The translations under genes and the position numbers were made by a program. Below, one piece after another: positions 42,305 to 52,212 of a stretch of 64,000 nucleotides of DNA. How positions within the stretch are numbered: position 1 is the stretch's first letter; each line of letters begins with the position of its first letter. Origin of the DNA: Thermoplasmata archaeon (GTDB lineage Archaea > Thermoplasmatota > Thermoplasmata > Lutacidiplasmatales > UBA184); assembly GCA_022750055.1 (NCBI GenBank), contig JAKIWL010000002.1:147042-211041 (forward strand), given 5' to 3'. The notes under the pieces were generated by a model, which saw only the letters and a list, made by a program, of their open reading frames with translations, searched no databases and was not told the origin of the DNA.

Positions 42305-42664
42305 ATGGCCGATGACCGATCGGCAGGGGAGCCGATCGATGTTCTGCTCAAGGGAACGCGGGACCTCCTTCGCCCCGAAGAGATCGTTCAGGAAGCGACC
42401 CGCGACATCGTCAAGGCCGAGATCCGAAATCATCTCGAAAAAGTGCTTTCGGACGACCCGAAGCTCGCGAAGGACCTTCGAGAGGCGGTCCGCGCGCTCC
42501 TGGAAGCCCGAGCGATGGAATACGCCGCGCTCTTGCGGGTCGGGACCTGTACAGCGCGCCTAGGGCTCGCCGCCCTCTCGCCCAAGATACGGGAGGCCCT
42601 GACGAAGGACGTGGTCGACCTGGTCAGCCGCGAACTCGGCCAGATCGTCGAACGGTCCCTGTGA
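42305..42664 (+). CDS. Small helical protein, unknown
   Basis: 119 residues, almost entirely helical by composition (PEEIVQEATRDIVKAEIRNH, LREAVRALLEARAMEYAALL), without membrane segments. No family recognised. The ATG chosen lies about 25-30 nt after a TATA-like element. It is 64 bp upstream of the PAC2 gene on the same strand and probably in one transcript with it. Confidence 0.7.
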   Translation: MADDRSAGEPIDVLLKGTRDLLRPEEIVQEATRDIVKAEIRNHLEKVLSDDPKLAKDLREAVRALLEARAMEYAALLRVGTCTARLGLAALSPKIREALTKDVVDLVSRELGQIVERSL

Positions 42665-42728
42665 CCTTGGCGGCGGTGTCCTCCCCGGAGCCGTCGCCCC
42701 TCAAGGATACCGTCCGGAGGAGTGCCCC

Positions 42729-43556
42729 ATGACGATGCCAGCGGATGCGGTGCGCATCTACGAGGTCAAGCGCGTCGACGTGGAAGGGGCGATCGTCATC
42801 GACGGATTCCCGTCGGTGGGCTTGGTGAGTTCGATCGTCGCGAACTATCTCATCGACACCCTCGAGATGGAACAGATCGGCATTGTGGAGTCGCCTTCGT
42901 TTCCTACCGTGTCGCTTATCCGAGACGGGAATCCGCAACACCCGGTCCGGATCTATGCCGGGCGACCCAAGTCCGATCGATCCGGGCGGGTCGCCGACAA
43001 GATCGTCGCGTTCGTGTCCGAGTTCCACCCACCCCCGAACATCATTCACCCGCTCGCGACCGCCATCTTGGACTGGGTTCAGGAGCAACGTTGCGGGCTC
43101 ATCGTCTCTCCCGAAGGGCTCGTGGTCGAACCGTCCACCCAACCGAAGCCAAGGTCGACCCCTCGAGGGGATGCTCCCAAGCTGTCGGACGTGAAGATCT
43201 ACGGGGTCGCGAGCACCCGCCGTGCGCGCGAACTCTACATCGAGCCGAACATGCGGCTCTTCACGGAAGGGGTCATCACGGGCATCGCGGGCGTGCTTCT
43301 CAACGAAGGACGACGCCGCGGCTTCGATGTGTTGACGTTCCTCGCCGAGGCGCAAGCGGACTATCCGGATGCGCGGGCGGCTGCGCGAGTCATCGAGTCG
43401 ATCAACAGCATCCTGTTGCGGACCCCTCTCGACCCCGTCCCGCTGTATCACGAGGCCGAGCGGATCGAGCAGCAGCTCCTGCTCATCCAGCGGCGCGCGG
43501 CCGAGAAGGGCGCGGCCGACTCCGGCTCGCCAGCCGTGGCGCCGATGTACCGCTGA
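42729..43556 (+). CDS. PAC2-family protein (proteasome assembly chaperone-like)
   Basis: 275 residues. The PAC2 fold is visible: GAIVIDGFPSVGLVSSIVAN at about 19-38, then PTVSLIRDGNPQHPVRIYAG, CGLIVSPEGLVVEP and GVITGIAGVLLNEGRRRGFD. The family includes eukaryotic proteasome assembly chaperone 2 and archaeal relatives that bind the proteasome. A GGAGGAG element precedes the ATG by about 6 nt. Its 3' end overlaps the convergent SufS-like gene by 74 bp. Confidence 0.86.
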   Translation: MTMPADAVRIYEVKRVDVEGAIVIDGFPSVGLVSSIVANYLIDTLEMEQIGIVESPSFPTVSLIRDGNPQHPVRIYAGRPKSDRSGRVADKIVAFVSEFHPPPNIIHPLATAILDWVQEQRCGLIVSPEGLVVEPSTQPKPRSTPRGDAPKLSDVKIYGVASTRRARELYIEPNMRLFTEGVITGIAGVLLNEGRRRGFDVLTFLAEAQADYPDARAAARVIESINSILLRTPLDPVPLYHEAERIEQQLLLIQRRAAEKGAADSGSPAVAPMYR

Positions 43557-44817
43557 GCGCTCCCCCCCGCGGCGCCCCGCGACGCCCGGAGGTTGTCGGG
43601 ATGCGCTGGAGGAGCTCCCGGACTCCCTGAATGAAGCGGTCGACGTCGGCCTCGGTATTGTACAGGTAGAAGGAGGCCCGGACCGTCGCGGCCATGCGGC
43701 GTTCCTCATACCAGGAGTGAACACAGTGCCGTCCCGACCGCACCATCACCCCGTACGCCTCGTCGAGGAACAGGGCGGCGTCGTTTGCGTCCACCCCGTC
43801 GAGCGCGAACGCGAAGATGCTGGGGCGCTCACCGACCGGTTCCGGACCCACCCGCTGGACCCTCGATTCCGAAGAGAGCTCGCTCGTGACCCGGGCATTG
43901 AGCGCTCGATCGTGAGCCAGGACCTCGTCCAGGCCCACTTCCGAGAGGAAGCGAAGACCCTCCGCGGCGCCGAGGACCCCAGCGTAGTTTTGCAGCCCCG
44001 CCTCGAAGCGGTGCGGGGGGGCCCGCAGGGCGTGGCCCGAGAGCGTCGTCCATTCCACGGTCTCTCCACCGAGGAGAGTCGGCGCGAGCTCGTCGAGCCG
44101 CTCCGGCGCGCCGATGAGAGCACCGGTCCCTGTGGGTCCGAGCATCTTGTGCGAGGAGATGGCGTAGAAGTCCGCCGCGACTTTTCTCAGGTCGACGCGG
44201 GCGTGGGGGGCGGCCTGGCATCCATCGAGCAAGACGAGTGCCCCGCGGTCGTGGGCACGCTCGACGATCTCCGCGACCGGGAGCAGGCGCCCGTCCAAGT
44301 TCGACGCGTGGAAGAGACTGACGAGGCGCGGTCGCCGAGCGAGGGCCTCCTCAAAGACCTCCGAGTCGAACGGTCGGTCCTCCGGCAGACGAACGAATCG
44401 GAGGCGGGTCCCCCGCGTCGCCGCAAGATGTTGCCAGGGAACGAGGTTGGAATTGTGCTCCTGGTCGGAGACCAAGACTTCGTCGCCGCGCTTCCAATCG
44501 ATCCCGTGCGCGACGAGGTTGATCGCCTCCGTCGCGTTCCGAAGGAAGACGACCGAGCTCGGGCCTCCGGGGGCGCGAAAGAAGCCCGCGAATCGAGCTC
44601 TCGCGGCTTCGTATCGGACACTGACCTCTTCCGAGAAGCGGTGCACGGAGCGACCCGCACAGCCAGGATACTCCGTGTAGTACTCTTGCATCGCGGAGAG
44701 GACCCGATCCGGCACGAGGGACATGCACGCCGAGTCGAGATAGGCCGCGGTGCGACGCCTCGGCCGGGGGCGCAAGGCCGGAAACCGGTTGCGGACCGTC
44801 GCGATTCGCGCCTTCAA
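43483..44817 (-). CDS. sufS: SufS-type cysteine desulfurase
   Basis: 444-residue PLP-dependent aminotransferase-fold enzyme of the SufS/Csd group, providing sulfur from cysteine. The PLP Lys is in YAISSHKMLGPTGTGALI, the preceding Asp and Gln are in VLLDGCQAAPH, and the active-site Cys lies in MVRSGRHCVHSWYEE. The TTG start overlaps the M20 stop. The last 50 residues are a Pro/Arg/Ser-rich tail where the gene runs into the convergent PAC2 gene; this tail is unusual for the family. No sufBCD genes are nearby. Confidence 0.88.
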   Translation of the reverse strand: MKARIATVRNRFPALRPRPRRRTAAYLDSACMSLVPDRVLSAMQEYYTEYPGCAGRSVHRFSEEVSVRYEAARARFAGFFRAPGGPSSVVFLRNATEAINLVAHGIDWKRGDEVLVSDQEHNSNLVPWQHLAATRGTRLRFVRLPEDRPFDSEVFEEALARRPRLVSLFHASNLDGRLLPVAEIVERAHDRGALVLLDGCQAAPHARVDLRKVAADFYAISSHKMLGPTGTGALIGAPERLDELAPTLLGGETVEWTTLSGHALRAPPHRFEAGLQNYAGVLGAAEGLRFLSEVGLDEVLAHDRALNARVTSELSSESRVQRVGPEPVGERPSIFAFALDGVDANDAALFLDEAYGVMVRSGRHCVHSWYEERRMAATVRASFYLYNTEADVDRFIQGVRELLQRIPTTSGRRGAPRGGALSGTSAPRLASRSRPRPSRPRAAG

Positions 44818-45998
44818 GCGGCTTGCAGCCCCGCTGCGGCGCTCGAGAGGAGGGCCGCCCCGACCGGCAGGATAGACTCAGGTGGTGCGAACCGGGCGCT
44901 GTGCAACGACGGAGTCCGACCCGTTCCGACCCCGAGGAAGAGGAAGGCCCCAGGAACTCGCTCCAGGTACCGGGAGAAATCTTCGGCTCCCATCATCGGT
45001 CGCTCGAGCGCGAGCAGCCGCGACGACCCGAACTCTCGCTGTAGCGCTCCGACGACCACCTTCATCGCCCCTGGGGGATTGCTGGTCACGGGATAGCCCC
45101 GGCGGAATTCCACCTCCGCGCTCGCCCCCAGGCTCGCGGTGATGTGGCGAACCCGCCGTCGGATCCGGGCCTCCATGTCGGCCCGGGTCGTCGGCTGCAG
45201 GGTCCGGACCGTCCCCTCGAGCACGACGGTGTCTGGCAGCACATTGTGGCTCGTGCCCCCGTGGACGCTCCCGACGCTCACCACGACCGGTTCGAGCGGA
45301 TCCCGAGCACGACTCACGATTGCCTGCAGGCCCGAGACCACCTCGGCTGCGACGACGATCGCGTCGGGGCCGCGGTGCGGGAACGCCGCGTGCCCTCCCT
45401 GCCCGATCACCGTGATCACGAAATGGTCCGCGGCCGCCATGACGGGTCCCACTTTCCATCCGATCTGGCCGATCGGGATCGACGGTTCGACGTGGGCACC
45501 GACGACAAAGTCGACCTCGGGTGAGTCGAAGGCTCCGCCTTCGAGCATCGGAGCCGCGCCGCCCCGATCGCCCTGCTCCTCCGCCGGTTGGAAGACCAGA
45601 CGGACCGGTCCCCCCAGGGAGGAGGCGCGCTCCTTCAGCACCGCAGCGGCGCCGAGCAGGCAGGCCATGTGGACGTCGTGACCACAGGCGTGCATCTTCC
45701 CTCGACGGAGCGACCGGAACGCGAGCCCGGTGGCCTCCTCGATCGGAAGGGCGTCCATGTCAGCGCGCAGCGCAACCACGGGCCCAGGGCGGCCCGCCCC
45801 GATCGTAGCGACGACCCCGTTCAACCCAGGAATCCGATGGCCACGGATTCCGATCGACTGGAGCGCACCCAGAATGAGGCGGCGGGTCCGCACCTCTCGA
45901 TAGGCTAGCTCAGGCTCTTGGTAGAGCGCCCTTCTCCAGGCGCGCATCCTCGGGAACCATCGATTCGCCTGCCGGGTCCACGGTCCCACGGAGGCCAT
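44814..45998 (-). CDS. M20-family amidohydrolase (hippurate hydrolase-like)
   Basis: 394 residues. Metal-site motifs ACGHDVHMACLLGAA and VFQPAEEQGDRGGAAPMLEG, with VALRADMDALPIEEATG, identify an M20D-type N-acyl amino acid or peptide amidohydrolase. The dimerisation domain contains GQGGHAAFPHRGPDAIV. The open frame extends about 30 codons upstream, but the ATG giving MASVGPWTRQANRW sits 25 nt from a TATA element, so that start was preferred. It shares a 4-bp overlap with the desulfurase gene. Confidence 0.88.
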   Translation of the reverse strand: MASVGPWTRQANRWFPRMRAWRRALYQEPELAYREVRTRRLILGALQSIGIRGHRIPGLNGVVATIGAGRPGPVVALRADMDALPIEEATGLAFRSLRRGKMHACGHDVHMACLLGAAAVLKERASSLGGPVRLVFQPAEEQGDRGGAAPMLEGGAFDSPEVDFVVGAHVEPSIPIGQIGWKVGPVMAAADHFVITVIGQGGHAAFPHRGPDAIVVAAEVVSGLQAIVSRARDPLEPVVVSVGSVHGGTSHNVLPDTVVLEGTVRTLQPTTRADMEARIRRRVRHITASLGASAEVEFRRGYPVTSNPPGAMKVVVGALQREFGSSRLLALERPMMGAEDFSRYLERVPGAFLFLGVGTGRTPSLHSARFAPPESILPVGAALLSSAAAGLQAA

Positions 45999-46018
45999 CG
46001 GCGTAGCGACCCCCCAAC

Positions 46019-46027
46019 GGTATAAGA
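46019..46027 (-). promoter_or_regulatory. TATA-like box upstream of the M20 gene
   Basis: The minus strand reads GTCTTATAC, about 25 nt before the ATG at 45998. With the element on the other strand near 46100 it forms a divergent promoter pair for the M20-sufS unit and dnaK. Confidence 0.55.
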
Positions 46028-46093
46028 CGGACCGCCGTGCGCTCAACGCCGGGCACCTCCCCGCGCATTCAGGCTGGAGATGAGGAACCATGT

Positions 46094-46103
46094 CCTTTTA
46101 TAG
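46094..46103 (+). promoter_or_regulatory. TATA-like box upstream of dnaK
   Basis: CCTTTTATAG about 80 nt before the dnaK ATG, giving a leader of roughly 50 nt. A second AT-rich patch, TGATATTGAC at 46119-46128, lies between it and the gene and could be a regulatory site. Confidence 0.5.
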
Positions 46104-46179
46104 TGGCGCAAACATCCTGATATTGACAGGAACGGCCTCCCGCTCGGCGGGCTGAACGGACCCGGTCAACGAGAAAACC

Positions 46180-48075
46180 ATGGCGAAAATCATCGGCATC
46201 GACCTAGGGACGAGCAACTCCGCCGCCGCCGTGCTCGAAGGGGGCCGCCCGGCGATCATCCCGAGCGCCGAAGGGACCACCGTCGGGGGCGGGAAGGCGT
46301 TCCCGTCCTACGTCGCCTTCACGAAGGACGGCCAGCGTCTCGTCGGGGAACCCGCCCGACGGCAGGCGGTGTCGAACCCCGACGGCACCGTCACCGCGTT
46401 CAAGCGCGCGATGGGGACGGACAAGAAGTTCCGACTCCAGGGCAAGGAGTACACGGCCCAGCAGCTGTCGGCCTTCCTGCTGCAGAAGATCAAGACCGAC
46501 GCCGAGGCGTTCCTCGGGGAGAAGGTCGAGAAGGCGGTCATCACCGTGCCCGCGTACTTCAACGACAACCAACGTCAGGCGACCAAGGACGCGGGGTCGA
46601 TCGCGGGCCTCGAAGTGGTCCGCATCATCAACGAGCCCACGGCCGCCTCGCTCGCCTTCGGCCTCGACAAGGCCGGCAAGTCCCAGAAGATCCTCGTATT
46701 CGACCTCGGGGGCGGCACCCTCGACGTGACCATCATGGACTTCGGCGAAGGGGTCTTCGAGGTCCTATCGACGAGCGGGGACACGCAGCTCGGCGGGACC
46801 GACATGGATAGCGCCCTGACCGAGCACATCGCAAAGGAGTTCCAGAAGGAGAGCGGCATCGACATCCGGAAGGACAAGATGGCGATGCAGCGCGTCCGGG
46901 ACGCGGCGGAGAAGGCCAAGATCGAGCTCTCGAGCACCCTGGAGACTCAGATCAACCTCCCTTTCCTGACGGCCACGCAGGAAGGACCGAAGCACCTCGC
47001 CCTCCCGATGACTCGGGCCCAGCTCGAGACCCTCATCCGACCGATCATCGACCGTTGCAAGGCACCGCTCGAGCAAGCGATCGCCGATGCCAAGCTCGCG
47101 AAGGACCAGATCGCACGGATCGTGATGGTCGGGGGTCCGACCCGGATGCCTATCGTTCAGAAATTCGTCGAGCAGGCCGTCGGCCGACCGATCGAGCACG
47201 GGACGGACCCGATGGAATGCGTGGCGATGGGCGCCGCGATCCAGGCAGGCGTTCTGGCCGGTGAGGTAAAGGACGTCCTCCTCCTCGACGTGACGCCGCT
47301 GTCTCTGGGGGTCGAGACCCTGGGCGGAGTTTTCACGCGTCTCATCGACCGCAACACGACGATCCCCACCCGTAAGAGCCAGATCTTCACGACCGCCGCG
47401 GACAACCAGAACTCCGTCGAGATCAAGGTCTACCAGGGCGAGCGCCCGCTCGCGGGCGACAACGTGGCGCTCGGCAACTTCATGCTCACTGGGATCCCGC
47501 CGGCGCCCCGGGGCGTACCTCAGGTCGAGGTCTCCTTCGACATCGACGCGAACGGGATCCTGAGCGTCTCGGCGAAGGACCTCGCCTCCGGAAAGAAGCA
47601 AGGCCTCACGATCACCGCCTCCAACAAGCTCTCCAAAGAGGAGGTTGAGCGGATGGTCAAGCAGGCGGAGGAGTTCGCCGACCGGGACAAGGAGCGCGCC
47701 CGCGCCGTCGAGATCCGCAACCGGGCCGAGTCGCTGTGTTACGAGGCCGAGCGCGTCCTTGAAGAGAACGCCTCGAAGATTCCGGAGAGCGATGCGTCCG
47801 AGGTTCGCGCCAAGGTCAAGGAACTCCGTGCCCACCTCTCGGAGAAGGAACCGAAGGGCCTCGACGACGGGATCGCGGACCTGACGAAGGCGTTGCACCG
47901 CATCGCCCAGATGCTGTACGAAACCGCCTCCAAGAGCCCGCCTCCGACGTCGGGAGAGCCGTCGGTCGACACCGAGGCTCCGGCCGCGGGGCCCACGACC
48001 TCCGGACCCCGCCCGGTCGACGCGGATTTCAGGGTCGTGGACAAGGAGACCGGCGAGGAGAAGGGGCCCACCTAG
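46180..48075 (+). CDS. dnaK: Molecular chaperone DnaK (Hsp70)
   Basis: 631 residues of the normal Hsp70 plan. The ATPase domain shows [40 protein letters not shown] and [20 protein letters not shown]; the substrate-binding domain begins after [20 protein letters not shown], and the helical lid ends with [12 protein letters not shown] and acidic residues. It binds unfolded peptides with help of DnaJ and GrpE, neither of which is beside it. Many Thermoplasmata carry DnaK, probably of bacterial origin, while other archaea lack it. Its stop codon shares CTAG with the convergent citrate synthase. Confidence 0.95.
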   Translation: MAKIIGIDLGTSNSAAAVLEGGRPAIIPSAEGTTVGGGKAFPSYVAFTKDGQRLVGEPARRQAVSNPDGTVTAFKRAMGTDKKFRLQGKEYTAQQLSAFLLQKIKTDAEAFLGEKVEKAVITVPAYFNDNQRQATKDAGSIAGLEVVRIINEPTAASLAFGLDKAGKSQKILVFDLGGGTLDVTIMDFGEGVFEVLSTSGDTQLGGTDMDSALTEHIAKEFQKESGIDIRKDKMAMQRVRDAAEKAKIELSSTLETQINLPFLTATQEGPKHLALPMTRAQLETLIRPIIDRCKAPLEQAIADAKLAKDQIARIVMVGGPTRMPIVQKFVEQAVGRPIEHGTDPMECVAMGAAIQAGVLAGEVKDVLLLDVTPLSLGVETLGGVFTRLIDRNTTIPTRKSQIFTTAADNQNSVEIKVYQGERPLAGDNVALGNFMLTGIPPAPRGVPQVEVSFDIDANGILSVSAKDLASGKKQGLTITASNKLSKEEVERMVKQAEEFADRDKERARAVEIRNRAESLCYEAERVLEENASKIPESDASEVRAKVKELRAHLSEKEPKGLDDGIADLTKALHRIAQMLYETASKSPPPTSGEPSVDTEAPAAGPTTSGPRPVDADFRVVDKETGEEKGPT

Positions 48076-49238
48076 GGTCCCTTCGTCTCGGGCTCCATCC
48101 GCATCGCTCCCGCCGCCGCGGCGGGGCCCGGCCAGCGCCGTCCCCGATCCGCTCCCGTATACCGGACGTCTGGTCGGATGAGCCGGTTGTCCTTCGATTG
48201 CTCCAGGGCATGGGCCGCCCACCCGGCGGTCCGCGCGAGGGCGAAGGTCGGGGTAAAGAGCTCCCGTGACAACCCGACCGCCTCGAGGACCACCGCGGCG
48301 TAGAACTCGACGTTGGTGAAGAGCCGGTGTCCCGGCTTCGAGCGGGACAATGCATCAAGACCGGCGCGCTCGACCGCCTCCGCCAACCGGTACCGTTCGG
48401 GTCGGGCGACCTCCCGGGCGATCCGCTTGAGCCAGACCGAGCGGGGGTCCTCGACCTTGTAGGCGCGGTGACCGAACCCGTAGAGCCGCTCTCTCCGGGT
48501 CAGGGCCGAATCGATCCAGGCCGGGGCGGCGGCGGGGTCCCCGATCGCGTCGAACATCTCGACGACCTTCGCCGGTGCCCCCCCGTGGGCGGGTCCCTTC
48601 AACGCCGCGAGGGCCGCCGTCGCGGCCGACATGAGGTCGGATTGCGTGGAGAGGACGACCCGGAGCGCAAAGGTCGACGCGTTCATCCCGTGGTCGGCGA
48701 GCAGGATGAAGTAGCGTTCGAGGGCACGCACCCGGGCCGCCTCCGGGGTCTCCCCGGACAGCATCCACAAGTAATTGGCCACATGGCCGAGGTCGGAGCG
48801 CGGCGCGACCGGGCTCTCGCCGGCCCCCCTGCGAACGTGGCGAGCGAGCAGAGTGGGCGAGCGGGCGATCAGCCGGAGGCCCTGCTCGACCGTGGGCGGA
48901 AAGGCCACCGTGCCGTCCCCCAGGAGAGAGACCATGGTTCGAAGTGCGTCCATGGGGGGAACGGTCGGCGCCATCGCATCTACGCCGAGTTCCAGACTCC
49001 GCGGGAGGGGGCGGTTCCTTCCCAGAGAACTGACCAAATCCGCCAAGGATTCGGATCCCGGGGGCGTCCCCAGAACGAGAAGGTGGACGACCGATTCGAA
49101 GCTTGGCCCTTCCATCAGCTCCCCGATGTCGAACCCTCGATAGACGAGCCAGCCTCGCTCGCCTTCGACGAGGCTGATCGCGGAATCGGCCATCACGACA
49201 TCCTCGAGGCCGCGCGCGGGGGTCGACGGACCGGTCAT
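48072..49238 (-). CDS. gltA: Citrate synthase
   Basis: 388 residues. It starts with [20 protein letters not shown] and has the catalytic His regions [15 protein letters not shown] and [16 protein letters not shown], plus [15 protein letters not shown] and the late arginine [17 protein letters not shown]. The position of the catalytic Asp is Glu in [15 protein letters not shown], a substitution seen in some archaeal and actinobacterial citrate synthase relatives; activity on propionyl-CoA cannot be excluded. It feeds the oxidative TCA reactions together with the 2-oxoacid:ferredoxin oxidoreductase at 57.8 kb. Its stop codon overlaps that of dnaK by 4 bp. Confidence 0.9.
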   Translation of the reverse strand: MTGPSTPARGLEDVVMADSAISLVEGERGWLVYRGFDIGELMEGPSFESVVHLLVLGTPPGSESLADLVSSLGRNRPLPRSLELGVDAMAPTVPPMDALRTMVSLLGDGTVAFPPTVEQGLRLIARSPTLLARHVRRGAGESPVAPRSDLGHVANYLWMLSGETPEAARVRALERYFILLADHGMNASTFALRVVLSTQSDLMSAATAALAALKGPAHGGAPAKVVEMFDAIGDPAAAPAWIDSALTRRERLYGFGHRAYKVEDPRSVWLKRIAREVARPERYRLAEAVERAGLDALSRSKPGHRLFTNVEFYAAVVLEAVGLSRELFTPTFALARTAGWAAHALEQSKDNRLIRPDVRYTGADRGRRWPGPAAAAGAMRMEPETKGP

Positions 49239-49410
49239 GGAAGGATTCGGGGGTGTCCGAGCCCTGTTCGCCCTTATCGTTCGCCCCCCGGTCCGGGAAG
49301 GCTTCGGTTCCCGGCCACCGATCCAACCCGCCCTCTCCGAGGGTCCCTGGCCGGGTCGTGTGGCGGACGAAAAGCCTGTTAACCCGCGAAGTCAGGTCCG
49401 CCCCGACGAT

Positions 49411-49563
49411 GTGCGAGCCGCGAGGTGGGACCCGCTCGACGGGCGTGCGGCCGCCGCCCTCGTCCGTCGCTTCGCAGCTTCCTTGGACGCGACGACCCGG
49501 GTTGGAGTTGCCGACGCCCCGTCACCTGAAGCGTTGGCGAAGTTCCTGCCTTTCGGGCGGTGA
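49411..49563 (+). CDS. Possible small protein upstream of ribK
   Basis: 50-codon frame starting with GTG about 30 nt after a GTTAACC element. Its end (SPEALAKFLPFGR) stops 3 nt before the ribK ATG. The residue pattern is amphipathic and differs from the noise of antisense frames, but no family is recognised. The frame also stays open further upstream. Confidence 0.3.
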   Translation: MRAARWDPLDGRAAAALVRRFAASLDATTRVGVADAPSPEALAKFLPFGR

Positions 49564-49566
49564 GGG

Positions 49567-50253
49567 ATGAAGCGAGCCGTGCGGCCGACGGCGGTGAAAG
49601 CGCCGGAGCTGTCGATTCTCAAGCTGCTCGCGACCCTCGGGGGGGCGCGGAATCCCGTTGCCCTTTCGTCGCGGGAGGTCGGAGAGCGGATCGGGCTCAG
49701 CCAGCAGGCCGCGGACCGATACCTCCTCTCGCTCGAGGGCCGGGGCCTGATCGTCCGACGGATGGCGATGCGCAGTCAGCGCCTCTCGCTGTGCCCACCG
49801 GCGATCGAGCTCCTCCGGAAGGAGTACGTGGGGTACCGTCGGATCTTCGAGGGGCCGTCCACGCTGCGGTTCACCGGCACGGTCCGGTCTGGCCTCGGGG
49901 AGGGTCGCTACTACCTCAGCCAGCCGGGGTACGCCGTCCAATTCGCCGAGAGGCTGGGCTACTCACCCTTCCCGGGAACGCTCAACGTCGGCGTGCCGAC
50001 CGACGTCGTGGACCCGATCCAGACCGTCCGGCAGTGGGCGGGGATACGCATCGATGGGTTCGAGGCCTCCGGTCGGACGTTCGGAGGGGCGACCTGCTAC
50101 GCGGCCCATCTGTCCGGCCGGGCCTGTCACGTCATCGTTCCGGACCGGACCCATCACACCGACGTCATGGAGTTCATCGCCGCCGAGAAGCTCCGCGACC
50201 TGCTGCACCTCGTGGATGGCGACCCTGTGCCGGTCGAGATTCAGGAGGCCTGA
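49567..50253 (+). CDS. ribK: CTP-dependent riboflavin kinase with N-terminal HTH
   Basis: 228 residues. A winged helix-turn-helix at about 15-85 (SSREVGERIGLSQQAADRYL) precedes the archaeal riboflavin kinase domain, which phosphorylates riboflavin to FMN with CTP. The kinase signature is GLGEGRYYLSQPGYAVQFAE and FPGTLNVGVP, then GATCYAAHLSGRACHVIVPD and HHTDVMEFIAAEKLRDLL. Fusion of HTH and RibK is common in archaea and suggests self-regulation. Directly followed by RaSEA and nadE, forming a small cofactor/modification unit. Confidence 0.92.
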   Translation: MKRAVRPTAVKAPELSILKLLATLGGARNPVALSSREVGERIGLSQQAADRYLLSLEGRGLIVRRMAMRSQRLSLCPPAIELLRKEYVGYRRIFEGPSTLRFTGTVRSGLGEGRYYLSQPGYAVQFAERLGYSPFPGTLNVGVPTDVVDPIQTVRQWAGIRIDGFEASGRTFGGATCYAAHLSGRACHVIVPDRTHHTDVMEFIAAEKLRDLLHLVDGDPVPVEIQEA

Positions 50254-50254
50254 C

Positions 50255-51274
50255 ATGGCCGGCTCCCTCGCCCGCACCGTGGCCCTCGACCGACGGCCCC
50301 CTCCGGCCCCCGCCGGATCCGCTCGGAATCTCGTCAACCAGTGGACCGAGCCCGAGGCGATCGGTCCGGAGCACGTTCGCGCCTATGTTCTGATCCTCAA
50401 GACCCGGGGCTGTTACTGGGCCGACGTCAAGGGATGTTCGATGTGCGGGTACTCGCGGGACACGCTCGGCCGCTCCGCGACCCACTCGGAGCTAGCCAGC
50501 CAGATCAAGCAAGCCAGCGCCTCCTACCGAGGTGAGCCCTACGTGAAGGTCTACACCTCCGGTAGCTTTCTCGACGACCGCGAGGTGGACCCCGAGTCCC
50601 GGGCCGACCTATTGAAGGTCTTCGCTCCGCAGGCCAAGCGGTTCCTGCTCGAGACCCTTCCCGAGTTCGCTACGGCCGAGACCCTCGAGCCGTTGAAGGC
50701 CGTGTTCCCAGGCGAGGTCGAGGTCGCCATGGGGCTCGAATCAGCCGACCCGGAGATCCTGCGACGGTTCGTCAACAAGGGCGCTCCGCCCCAGGAGTAC
50801 TTCGACGCGGCGGACCGGGTCCGGTCGCTCGGACTGCGTACGAAGGCCTACCTGCTTCTGAAGCCCCCGTACCTGACCGAGAAGGAAGCCGTGGCCGACG
50901 TCGTCCGTTCGGTCGCCGTCGCCCGGGAACATTTCGATGCCGTCTCCGTCAACCCGGTGCACATCCAAGGCGGAACGGTGGTCGAGTGGCTGTACCAGCG
51001 CCGCCGCTACCGTCCGCCCTGGCTATGGAGTCTCGTTGATGCGATGGCCCGATCGGCGGCGGTTCGCGGCACGACGCGGCTCGTGACCTTCCCGACGGCG
51101 GGAGGAAGGCCCCGGGGTCCGCACAATTGCGGTACCTGCGATCCGACCGTCCTCGGCGCGCTCGAGGAGGCGTCGCTCGACCAGCGGTTCGACCGGTTGG
51201 CCTCTCTCGACTGCGCGTGCCGCGCTCGCTACGAGCGCGAATCCGAACTCGAGCCCCTCGGGGTCGAATCATGA
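50255..51274 (+). CDS. Archaeosine synthase radical SAM subunit (RaSEA)
   Basis: 339 residues. The radical SAM cluster Cys are Cys53, Cys61 and Cys64 (KTRGCYWADVKGCSMCGYSR), the wide spacing being typical of RaSEA. FLLETLPEFATAETLEPLKA and VAMGLESADPEILRRFVNKG follow, and a late C-x2-C pair (HNCGTCDPTV) is conserved. With ArcS it converts the preQ0-lysine adduct at G15 of tRNA into archaeosine. The ATG starts 1 nt after the ribK stop; its stop overlaps nadE by 4 bp. ArcS is not in this window. Confidence 0.88.
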   Translation: MAGSLARTVALDRRPPPAPAGSARNLVNQWTEPEAIGPEHVRAYVLILKTRGCYWADVKGCSMCGYSRDTLGRSATHSELASQIKQASASYRGEPYVKVYTSGSFLDDREVDPESRADLLKVFAPQAKRFLLETLPEFATAETLEPLKAVFPGEVEVAMGLESADPEILRRFVNKGAPPQEYFDAADRVRSLGLRTKAYLLLKPPYLTEKEAVADVVRSVAVAREHFDAVSVNPVHIQGGTVVEWLYQRRRYRPPWLWSLVDAMARSAAVRGTTRLVTFPTAGGRPRGPHNCGTCDPTVLGALEEASLDQRFDRLASLDCACRARYERESELEPLGVES

Positions 51275-52077
51275 CCTCCGACCTCGTCCCGCGCCTGCCC
51301 GACCACGCCGAGGAGACGATCGCCCGATTCCTGCGGGCCCATGTCTCCTCGAGCGCCGGCGTGGTCGTGGGTCTGAGCGGTGGGGTCGATTCGGCCCTCT
51401 GCGCGCGCCTCGCCCGTGATGCGCTCGGCGCGGGGTCGGTCCTCGCGGTGGCGCTGCCTGACGCCGGCCCGTCCCAGGCCTCCGTTTCCGAGGCGAGCGA
51501 GTATGCTCGGACTCTTGGGGTGGCATGTCGGGTCGTCCCGGTCGGTCCCATCGTCGCGGCGCTTCGGGCTCAGCTCCCGACCCTCCAGGACCCGACGGAC
51601 GTCGGCAACGCGACCGCCCGGATCCGGATGGCGGTCCTCTATGGCATCGCCCGAGAAACCGGCCGGCGGGTGCTCGGGACAGGCAATAAGTCGGAGATCC
51701 TGCTCGGCTACTTCACGAAGTTCGGGGACGGAGGGGTCGACCTCCTTCCCATCGGAGACCTGTACAAGACCGAGGTCTGGGAGCTCTCCGGACGCCTCGC
51801 TCTCCCCGAAGCGATCCGAGAGCGGGTGCCCACCGCCGGGTTCTGGCCGGGCCAGACCGACGAGGCCGAACTCGGTCTCCCGTATCGGGAGGTCGATCGG
51901 ATCCTGCGCGGCCTCGAGGAGTTGCGCTCGGAGGAGGAGATCGCCCGGCTCACGGGACAGAGCCGATCCGTCGTTGCGGGCGTGCTCGCGCGGGTCGCCT
52001 CAAACCGCCACAAGCGACGACTCCCTCCGATCCCCAAACTCGCCCTTCGCACGGTCGGGATCGACTGGCGAGATTGA
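51271..52077 (+). CDS. nadE: NAD+ synthetase (ammonia-dependent)
   Basis: 268 residues. The ATP pyrophosphatase P-loop SGGVDS is at 36-41, followed by GNATARIRMAVLYGIARETG, GTGNKSEILLGYFTKFGDGG and DLLPIGDLYKTEVWELS, which bind NaAD and magnesium. No glutaminase domain is present, so ammonia is used directly. ATG overlaps the RaSEA stop. Confidence 0.92.
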   Translation: MTSDLVPRLPDHAEETIARFLRAHVSSSAGVVVGLSGGVDSALCARLARDALGAGSVLAVALPDAGPSQASVSEASEYARTLGVACRVVPVGPIVAALRAQLPTLQDPTDVGNATARIRMAVLYGIARETGRRVLGTGNKSEILLGYFTKFGDGGVDLLPIGDLYKTEVWELSGRLALPEAIRERVPTAGFWPGQTDEAELGLPYREVDRILRGLEELRSEEEIARLTGQSRSVVAGVLARVASNRHKRRLPPIPKLALRTVGIDWRD

Positions 52078-52212
52078 ACCGCCGGGCGGGATGCGCTGGC
52101 AGACCCTTCGGAGTTCCGTCTCGGAGGGCCACACGTTAAACCCTGTCCCGTCTCGCGGAAGGCGGAACCCGGTCCACGACGCCGACCGGGCGGCCAGGAC
52201 ACCTCCTACCCG

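Noticed and set aside
45890-45950. tRNA-like string GGCTAGCTCAGGCTCTTGGTAGAGCGC
   Set aside because: It looks like a tRNA D arm, but no acceptor, anticodon or T arm follows, and the minus strand codes the conserved WRRALYQEPELAYREV segment of the M20 enzyme.
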